A DNA stretch of 64,000 bases from Bacteroidales bacterium (GTDB lineage: Bacteria > Bacteroidota > Bacteroidia > Bacteroidales > Bacteroidaceae): the NCBI GenBank assembly GCA_015060905.1, contig SUXQ01000006.1, positions 1 through 64,000 of the forward strand, given 5' to 3'. The translations under genes were made by a program, and so were the position numbers. The first letter of the stretch is position 1. Every line of letters starts with the position of its first letter. Below, one piece after another: positions 43,160 through 49,443 of the stretch. The notes beneath the pieces are model-generated. The model was not told the DNA's origin and ran no database searches. It saw only the letters and a list, made by a program, of their open reading frames with translations.

Positions 43160-45010
43160 GTGAAGATATTAAATATTTGTAAATACATATTCATGCTTTT
43201 TGTCGCTACCATCGCCTTTGTTGCGTGTGGCGACAAAAAACATTCTTTGAAGGTAGAGGATAGGCATATTATAGTGGACGGCCGGGACTTTCTGGTTGCT
43301 TCGGGCGAGGTTGATTATGCACGTATACCCCGCGAATATTGGGCAGACAGGCTTGAACTGTTGTCCTCGATGGGTTTTAATACTGTTACTGTAAAAGTTC
43401 CCTGGATGCTTCACGAGCCTAAAGAGGGTGTTTTTGACTTTGAGGGTATGAACGATGTGGGGGCTTTTTGTGAACTTGCTCGGGATAAGGGGCTTTTTGT
43501 GTGGTTGCACATTGGGCCTTATGTTGGTGCCGAGTGGGACATGGGCGGGCTCCCCTGGTGGCTTTTAAATGTTAAAGGAATAAAGTTGCGTAGTACCAAT
43601 GAGGCGTTTATGCAGCGTGTGGAGCGTTATTTTGCAACTTTGGGGCAGGAACTTTCGGGCTCGCTGATAACCAATGGTGGTAATATTGCGTTATTGCAGA
43701 TAGAAGAGGAGCAGGGTTTGCTCGAGGGTGATAAAGAGTATTTGAGGGCTATTCTCGATTGTGCTAAAAAATCGGGCTTTGACAACATTGTTACATTTAC
43801 TGCCGCTACAAAAGAGAATTATATAACTGTTTCTATTCCTGAGGCTTATTTTTCGATGGATATTAACACAAAGGTGTCTGCCGAGAATAATTTCACAGGT
43901 GTTGCAAAGTTTCGTTACGATGCTCCTTTGGTGTGTTCTTCGATAAATGGAGATTATAAAGCTGTTTGGGGTGGTGAGTCGGCTCTTCGCAATTGGAATA
44001 AGGCATTTATGCGTATGTATGAATTGCTCAGAAATTCTATTCCTCTCAGCTTGAACGGGGTGGTTGCCGGTAATTCCTATGGCTCAACGTCGGGCGCATC
44101 TATGAAAGATGGGGTTTATAAGCCTTATACAACCTCGCACAATGTTGATGCAATTATAAAAATGTGGGGTGGTGTAGATGGATATTATAATAGGTTCTGC
44201 GATGTTCTACGTACTTATGCATCGGGAAATGATGGTAAGGAGAAAATAAAACTTGATACTGTTCCTTATCTTGCATCGTTCGAAGAGGTTCAAGTAACGG
44301 ATGTTGCGCCGTTGTTCGAGAATCTTCCTGCGCCTATCGAGTCGAAGAGTATAATGACTATGGAGCAGTGTAATATTGGTAGCGGAGCGGTGCTTTATTC
44401 TACGCTGTTGCCGGCTGTTGCCGATGGCGCGAAACTTATGCTGACGGGTGTTCACGACTATGCTCAGGTGTTTGTCGATGGTGCTCTTGTTGCTACTGTT
44501 GATAGACGCGACGGCGAGGATGGTGAGGTTTTTCTTTCGGCTTTACCCGAGGGTACAAAATTAGATATTCTGGTCGATGCTACCGGTCGTGTGGGCGATG
44601 TTTATGGATACAAGGATTATAAAGGTGTGACAAAAAGTGTTGAACTTGTGAGTGGCAGCGAGCTTGCAAAGGAATTGACAGATTGGAAAATATATCCTCT
44701 GCCCACTGATTATACTTTTGCATCTTCTAAAAATTACAAGAAAATATCTAATGCTCAAATGCCCGGATACTATCGAGTGACTTTCGAAAAAGAACTTGAC
44801 GGTGATTTTTATCTTTATATGGGCGATTGGGGAAAAGGTGAAGCTTGGATAAATGGCAAACCTCTTGGTCGTTTCTGGAATTGCGGTCCGCAAACAGCAC
44901 TTTATGTTCCCGGATGTTGGGTAAAGGATGGTGCCAACGAGCTTGTGATTGTCGATTGGATAGGGCCTTCTGTGCCTGCAATCCTTGGAACGGATTATGC
45001 TAAAATGTAA
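43160..45010 (+). CDS. GH35-like lipoprotein with altered active site
   Basis: A 616-residue predicted lipoprotein (lipobox A-F-V-A-C, Cys23; GTG start chosen for the intact signal peptide). The GH35 beta-galactosidase fold is clear: R-I-P-R-E-Y-W-A-D-R-L, H-E-P-K-E-G-V-F-D-F-E-G, H-I-G-P-Y-V-G-A-E-W-D-M-G-G-L-P-W-W, and C-terminal galactose-binding-like domains with G-K-G-E-A-W-I-N-G-K-P-L-G-R-F-W. The acid/base glutamate is kept (Q-I-E-E-E-Q, Glu184). The nucleophile region, normally C-S-E-F-W, reads C-S-S-I-N (Ser261). The G-E-x-H-Y motif is G-E-V-D-Y and the W-N-x-H-E motif is W-M-L-H-E. It is probably inactive as a normal galactosidase or has a changed mechanism. Third gene of the cotH block. 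Confidence 0.82.
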   Translation: MKILNICKYIFMLFVATIAFVACGDKKHSLKVEDRHIIVDGRDFLVASGEVDYARIPREYWADRLELLSSMGFNTVTVKVPWMLHEPKEGVFDFEGMNDVGAFCELARDKGLFVWLHIGPYVGAEWDMGGLPWWLLNVKGIKLRSTNEAFMQRVERYFATLGQELSGSLITNGGNIALLQIEEEQGLLEGDKEYLRAILDCAKKSGFDNIVTFTAATKENYITVSIPEAYFSMDINTKVSAENNFTGVAKFRYDAPLVCSSINGDYKAVWGGESALRNWNKAFMRMYELLRNSIPLSLNGVVAGNSYGSTSGASMKDGVYKPYTTSHNVDAIIKMWGGVDGYYNRFCDVLRTYASGNDGKEKIKLDTVPYLASFEEVQVTDVAPLFENLPAPIESKSIMTMEQCNIGSGAVLYSTLLPAVADGAKLMLTGVHDYAQVFVDGALVATVDRRDGEDGEVFLSALPEGTKLDILVDATGRVGDVYGYKDYKGVTKSVELVSGSELAKELTDWKIYPLPTDYTFASSKNYKKISNAQMPGYYRVTFEKELDGDFYLYMGDWGKGEAWINGKPLGRFWNCGPQTALYVPGCWVKDGANELVIVDWIGPSVPAILGTDYAKM

Positions 45011-45055
45011 TCATTGATTGTGATTGTATATAATATAGCGTCAGTTAGATATAAT

Positions 45056-45166
45056 AAATACCACGAGATTGCCGAGCGTTTAAATATCCCCATTGGCACT
45101 GTTAAGAGCCGCATACACACTGCCCGTATGAGGTTACAACTGTTGCTGAAGAATTATGTGGAATGA
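45056..45166 (+). pseudogene. Remnant of an ECF sigma factor (region 4)
   Basis: Thirty-six codons ending at TGA 45164 encode K-Y-H-E-I-A-E-R-L-N-I-P-I-G-T-V-K-S-R-I and then H-T-A-R-M-R-L-Q-L-L-L-K-N, the helix-turn-helix of region 4.2 of an extracytoplasmic-function sigma factor. Upstream in frame (from 45011) no sigma sequence follows and regions 2-3 are missing. It lies 45 bases after the GH35-like stop. This looks like the 3' end left by a deletion. Confidence 0.75.
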
Positions 45167-45302
45167 AATTTCTGGTTTTTTATTATACTAAAATAATTTA
45201 TATTACTTTTGAGGTAAACCTCGAAGATAAACTGCACTCGCGGTAACATATGCAAGTGGTAAGACCGAGACTAAGAAAGTTGTTGTAAGAAAGAAACAGA
45301 TT

Positions 45303-45330
45303 GTGGCAAAGTAGTTTATTGCCGCTTTTT
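45303..45330 (+). terminator. First of two tandem terminators
   Basis: GTGGCAA and TTGCCGC pair over 7 bp (one G-T) around a 9-base loop, followed by TTTTT. Confidence 0.6.
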
Positions 45331-45335
45331 ACAGG

Positions 45336-45376
45336 GCGAGAGTTCCGGGCACATGCTTAGAACTTTCGCTTTTTTT
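45336..45376 (+). terminator. Second of two tandem terminators
   Basis: GCGAGAGTTC and GAACTTTCGC pair over 10 bp (one G-T) around a 14-base loop, followed by a run of seven T. Confidence 0.75.
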
Positions 45377-45524
45377 GTATGATATATTTATCAACGTGGA
45401 AATTTGAACTTGTGGCGCGGGTAAATTCCTTTGTTTCGTTGTATTGAGGATGCACAGGGAGATGTGCTGATGATTGCTCCGTTGAGTAGGAATCTTTGGT
45501 TGGAAAAATTTGCTTAATGGTATA
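45377..45524. other. Intergenic stretch before the sigma-like gene
   Basis: About 150 bases between the tandem terminators and the stop of the minus-strand sigma-like gene. I see no gene, repeat or recognisable signal. Confidence 0.5.
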
Positions 45525-46163
45525 TTATGAGTATTGCATTCGCATCTCTTCGATTAAGCTGAAGAGAGCGCGTCTTTTCATCATGGCAATAGTGTCTTGT
45601 ACGCGTTTGATGGGGAGTTTGCGCCAATCTTTTTCGTTGCTTTTTACATACGGCCATACTTCTTCGGCAATTTCTATGGTTGTGCGACCTTCGATTATCA
45701 AGCGGCGCAGTATTATGCGGTCGCGTACGTTGAGTTTGGCAAATGCTTGCCATAGGCGTGTGTTTGCTTTTTCTTCGTTGTTTGTTGCCAGATAGTTTAG
45801 TTGTTCTATTATCTCTCTATTTTCTATGCTGCAAACGTTGCTCTTGTCATTTTTTTTCTTTATTCTGAGAAAGTAGTATAGGCTGCATTTTGACAGATAG
45901 GTCGAGAGTGTGGCGTTACCTTTTTTTTTGTAGCTGCGTAGCACGTACCAATCGTTGTGCGAGAGAAATTCGTAAAATTCGCCTAAAATGCTTTCTACGC
46001 AATCTGCGTTGAGGATGTTTTCTGCAATGTATTTAAGAAACTCCGAGCATTTTACCTTGAAAAAATAGTAGTGCAATGGTTGAATGGGTGGAATATACAT
46101 TAGTTTCTCCACCCATTCTTCATCGGTTATCTTTGCGTAATTGTTGTAATTTGTGTATTGCAT
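45525..46163 (-). CDS. Sigma-70-like regulatory protein (Bacteroidales type)
   Basis: A 212-residue protein without close resemblance to standard ECF factors but with a sigma-like arrangement. An N-terminal aromatic segment (P-L-H-Y-Y-F-F-K-V-K-C) is followed by T-L-S-T-Y-L-S-K-C-S-L-Y-Y-F, resembling region 2. A C-terminal half has L-N-V-R-D-R-I-I-L-R-R-L and T-I-E-I-A-E-E-V-W, then V-Q-D-T-I-A-M-M-K-R-R-A, resembling a region 4 helix-turn-helix. I assign it as a putative sigma-70 family protein. It ends the minus-strand block that starts with the two lipoprotein genes and may regulate them. Confidence is moderate because region 2 is weak. Confidence 0.55.
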   Translation of the reverse strand: MQYTNYNNYAKITDEEWVEKLMYIPPIQPLHYYFFKVKCSEFLKYIAENILNADCVESILGEFYEFLSHNDWYVLRSYKKKGNATLSTYLSKCSLYYFLRIKKKNDKSNVCSIENREIIEQLNYLATNNEEKANTRLWQAFAKLNVRDRIILRRLIIEGRTTIEIAEEVWPYVKSNEKDWRKLPIKRVQDTIAMMKRRALFSLIEEMRMQYS

Positions 46164-46171
46164 AGCCGGTT

Positions 46172-47110
46172 TTAGTCTTTGCTAAAGGTAAATGCGTATG
46201 TAATAGAGCTTGGTGAATCGGCCTCGTAGGTTATTGTGTTGGTTGATTGTTCACGAATTGTGTAGTTGCGATTTATTGGGGCTATTGGCTTTGTTGTGCT
46301 TGCGAAACTTCTGTATCCGCTGTAATTTTCACCCTCTATTTTGTAGGCTGATGTTACTCCTAACAGATTCATGGCTGCGTATATTTCGGGCATGTTACCG
46401 TAGATGAAGGCCATTATGTTAAATTCGTAGTTGGTTGCAAGGGTGTTGTTGTCGTATGTGTAACTGTATTCTTCTTGGGTGATGTTGTTACTGTTGTCTT
46501 GTTGGTATTTGGTGATGTTGTTGAGTTTGCCGTATCCCCATTCATAAGTAAATGATGTGGTGCCGGTGTTGTCTGTAAATGTGCTGTTTGTGCAGTATTT
46601 GTCGGAATATGTGAATGTGTGGCTGTTCTGATACGGTTCTTTTTCGCCGTTTGAGTAGGTGCGTTCCCCGTAAATGTCGAGTTTCTGCATAACTCCGTTG
46701 GAGATGCTTGCAATCTCTGTTATTTTGTCGCTATAGCTCTCTGTTGCTGAGAGTGTTGTGACATTGCTGTTGATTGTTAATGTGTTTTTTATGCTGTTGT
46801 TTCCTGTTGATGCGTCTTTGTGGTAGCTGAGTTCGCCCGAGTGCTCTTCGGTCATCTGTACTCCGTTGCTCGCTTTTACACTATACTGATATTTGTATGT
46901 TTTTATGGTGTTGTCGTCGTTGTATGTGAGTTCCCACTTTTTATCAATTTGGGAGCCGTCGTTGTTTGTATTTTTGAATGTGATGGTTGTGGGGTAAAAA
47001 GGCTTTTTTACTTGATTTATATAGGGATCGTAACTGCCGCTGTCGTCGTTGCATGCTGTAAATGCTATGGCTACGATTGTTGCTATCAGAAGGTTATATG
47101 TCTTTTTCAT
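46172..47110 (-). CDS. Lipoprotein of unknown function (Asn/Thr-rich)
   Basis: A 312-residue predicted lipoprotein with lipobox A-F-T-A-C (Cys20) followed by N-D-D-S-G-S-Y-D-P-Y. The mature protein is rich in Asn, Thr, Ser and Tyr and repeats short Y-T-Y / F-T-Y-S strand-like motifs (for example F-T-Y-E-W-G-Y-G-K-L), as in DUF4595-type or RHS-like beta proteins of Bacteroidales. I do not recognise a specific function. It lies 8 bases upstream of the sigma-like gene and 34 bases after the next lipoprotein gene, all on the minus strand. Confidence 0.7.
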   Translation of the reverse strand: MKKTYNLLIATIVAIAFTACNDDSGSYDPYINQVKKPFYPTTITFKNTNNDGSQIDKKWELTYNDDNTIKTYKYQYSVKASNGVQMTEEHSGELSYHKDASTGNNSIKNTLTINSNVTTLSATESYSDKITEIASISNGVMQKLDIYGERTYSNGEKEPYQNSHTFTYSDKYCTNSTFTDNTGTTSFTYEWGYGKLNNITKYQQDNSNNITQEEYSYTYDNNTLATNYEFNIMAFIYGNMPEIYAAMNLLGVTSAYKIEGENYSGYRSFASTTKPIAPINRNYTIREQSTNTITYEADSPSSITYAFTFSKD

Positions 47111-47144
47111 GGTAATTGATTTTTGTGTTTGTGTTTTTTGTTAT

Positions 47145-48734
47145 TCAGTCTTTTTGGGTGTCTGTCATCAGTTTGTCCATTCTTAAAAGTGTCTGTATGG
47201 AAAGGTATGTGCAGTTTATCCAATCTGTTCCTGTAAGGAAACTTCTCCAGAATGTGGGTATCATGCCTGTGTTGATGTTTTGCATGATGGTTATGTTGTC
47301 TATAAGGGCTTTTGCTTTTACAAATGAAAGTTCGTCGCCGGTTTTTTCGTATAGGCTGAGAAATGCATTTGCTACATTGCATGCGCTGTGGTCTATGGGG
47401 ACCTGATATTTGTATTGTTCAACTACGCAGGGGGTGTGGTTCACTTGTACTCCGTGTTTTTTGTAGTAGGGGGCTTCCCAATAGGTAAATTGGTCTTCGC
47501 TGAAGCGTATGAGGTCTATTGCGTCTTTTAGTTCTTCGTCGGTGCATTGTTCTTTGCCGAGAAGATAGGTGGCGTAGGGTGCTGCTGTGCAGTTTGTGAG
47601 GTTTTCGTATGGCTCGAGGCCTAATACTGTGCCGTCTTCGAACTGTCCTGTAAGGTCGAATGTTTTTAAGGCGCCGTTTTTCATCCATTCTTGCGCCTTG
47701 CGGTGCATTTCCTGATATTTAGTTATTCCGTATTGTTGCTCGAGGCGTTGCATGTGTTCGAGTATGGGGTGGAGCATTGCGCGGACGTTGTTTACAGGCT
47801 CGCCGGTGACAAAGTCCATCTTTATTGGGAATGAGCCGTCCGGGGCTTGCAGGCGTGCGTATGTGTCGGTGATGTTTATTGCTCGGTCGTAGTATGCTTG
47901 TTTGCCTGTTGCGTCGTAGAGGTCGAGGAAGGCGTTGGCGGCTGTGAGGGCTTCCATTGCCATTGTCTTGCCTTTGTTACGCGATGCTCCCGAGGTTACG
48001 TAATTTCCGTAGTAGGTGGGTGGAAAGTATGCAAGCGGGTCACCCTCGGGACGGCTTTGGTTGATGAGGAATTGTGCTGCGTTCTCGGCAATTTTCAGTG
48101 CATCTTCTTTTAGTTCGGGGCATAGTTTTGCTAACATTACTTCGGCGCTTATTGTCGAGCCTATGATTTTGCAGGGGTATGTGTTGAGCTCGTAGGTCAT
48201 GTCCGGGGTTGTGTCGTTTTTCCAATGTTGGACTGCGGGCATGTTGTGTATGTGCAGAAGTGCGAACAGTGCCGATTCTTTGTAGTCTCTTACTGCCTCG
48301 TGATAGGGACCTTTGAAGGGTAGGTCGCGGTAGAAGATTCTTTCTCCTGCCTGGCAGATGAGGTTGCTCTCTTTGTCGAGGGCTTCTACTGTGAGTGTTA
48401 CATAGCCCGGGGTTATCTGCTGCCATATTGGCGCAAGGGATTTGTTGGGTGCATCGGTGGTGAATGACCACTCTTGGGCATTGTCTTTGTATTTTTCCTT
48501 GACGGTGTATTTGTATGTTGCTGCGCCTTCGACTGCTTTAAAGTCGAATGCGGGCGCATACATGAATTTTGTTGCGAACTTGTTCCAATAGGGGTTTCTT
48601 CCTTCGTAGCCGGGCCTGATGGGGATGTTGTATTCTGCTATTGCTTGTTTGTTAAGCTTTTCTATTTTACTTTCTTCTTGGTTGCATGATATACACAGGA
48701 ATATTATGGCAAGAGTGGTTAGTGTTTTTTTCAT
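47145..48734 (-). CDS. Lipoprotein with probable alpha/alpha-barrel glycan-active fold
   Basis: A 529-residue lipoprotein (lipobox L-C-I-S-C, Cys17). Residues 25-135 look like a beta domain. From about 150 on, repeated helix pairs with Gly- and aromatic-rich turns appear (A-N-A-F-L-D-L-Y-D-A-T-G-K, Y-A-R-L-Q-A-P-D-G-S-F-P, N-A-F-L-S-L-Y-E-K-T-G-D), the pattern of (alpha/alpha)6 barrels such as polysaccharide lyases, GH88/GH105-like enzymes and C5-epimerase catalytic domains. No catalytic signature could be assigned. An outer-surface role in glycan handling is a reasonable inference. First gene of the minus-strand accessory block. Confidence 0.65.
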   Translation of the reverse strand: MKKTLTTLAIIFLCISCNQEESKIEKLNKQAIAEYNIPIRPGYEGRNPYWNKFATKFMYAPAFDFKAVEGAATYKYTVKEKYKDNAQEWSFTTDAPNKSLAPIWQQITPGYVTLTVEALDKESNLICQAGERIFYRDLPFKGPYHEAVRDYKESALFALLHIHNMPAVQHWKNDTTPDMTYELNTYPCKIIGSTISAEVMLAKLCPELKEDALKIAENAAQFLINQSRPEGDPLAYFPPTYYGNYVTSGASRNKGKTMAMEALTAANAFLDLYDATGKQAYYDRAINITDTYARLQAPDGSFPIKMDFVTGEPVNNVRAMLHPILEHMQRLEQQYGITKYQEMHRKAQEWMKNGALKTFDLTGQFEDGTVLGLEPYENLTNCTAAPYATYLLGKEQCTDEELKDAIDLIRFSEDQFTYWEAPYYKKHGVQVNHTPCVVEQYKYQVPIDHSACNVANAFLSLYEKTGDELSFVKAKALIDNITIMQNINTGMIPTFWRSFLTGTDWINCTYLSIQTLLRMDKLMTDTQKD

Positions 48735-48874
48735 AATAGCTTCTAAGTTTTATGGTGTTTATGCAAATATAATGTTGCAACGAGCGGAATGCAAGTGTTT
48801 TTCAAAAGATTATTTTTGCGAATGTATATTTGTGTTTCTGATATTTTGCTTTTGGCGGTTTTTAATCGCTTGTA

Positions 48875-49321
48875 TTATAATCCGTTAGATAGAAAATCGA
48901 AGGCTTCGAAAATTTGTTTTTTTGTTAGGTTAATTTTTGTAAAATTGTTGAGATTTTTGAATAATTCAATTTCTATACAATCTTCGTTGCTTAGTTTGGA
49001 GTATAGATTTTCGTAGTGGTTGCAGTTGAATGCCGGTAGCGAAATATTTTCGCGTAAATAGTTTACGGATGCTCTGAAGAGTGTGGTTGGAAACTCGCAG
49101 TGTACCACCGATAGATATAAGGTGGCGATAAGGGCAATGGCTCGCAGGCTCTCTCTGTTGCCGATGGACGCAAAGTGCTCTACAAAGGCCTTTTCTACTG
49201 GGGTTTTATATTCTATGCCGGTGGTTACGATCTTTTCTTCGAGCAGTATTTTTGCAAAGTTTGCTTTACTGCTTGTAAGTGCCTGCAACAGCCTGTCGGT
49301 GATATTTGTTTTTTTGTTCAT
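48875..49321 (-). CDS. Hypothetical protein
   Basis: A 148-residue, probably cytoplasmic, helical protein without signal peptide or recognised motif (opens M-N-K-K-T-N-I-T-D-R-L-L-Q-A-L; two cysteines, H-C-E and N-C-N-H-Y). Codon use resembles its neighbours. It faces the divergent outer-membrane protein gene across an 86-base gap and is separated from the lipoprotein genes by 140 bases. I cannot assign a function. Confidence 0.55.
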   Translation of the reverse strand: MNKKTNITDRLLQALTSSKANFAKILLEEKIVTTGIEYKTPVEKAFVEHFASIGNRESLRAIALIATLYLSVVHCEFPTTLFRASVNYLRENISLPAFNCNHYENLYSKLSNEDCIEIELFKNLNNFTKINLTKKQIFEAFDFLSNGL

Positions 49322-49443
49322 GGTAGTTTATAAATTCTTTGCTAAATTAGAAAATATTTTTGAAATAGTCATTAAACTATTTTTTCTTTACTTAGTCAAA
49401 AGAACGTGTGTGCTTACACTTATTTATGAAAATATACCTTATT

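Larger units (their letters stand above)
45204..45376 (+). ncRNA. Possible small transcript of unknown nature
   Basis: A TACTTTTG box (45204-45211) of -7 type precedes about 90 bases without a convincing gene, followed by two successive terminators. The short frame ending in K-K-V-V-V-R-K-K-Q-I-V-A-K before TAG 45311 has no start codon and may be a gene remnant. A regulatory RNA, a tiny peptide gene or a residue of the same deletion that removed the sigma factor are all possible. Confidence 0.25.
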
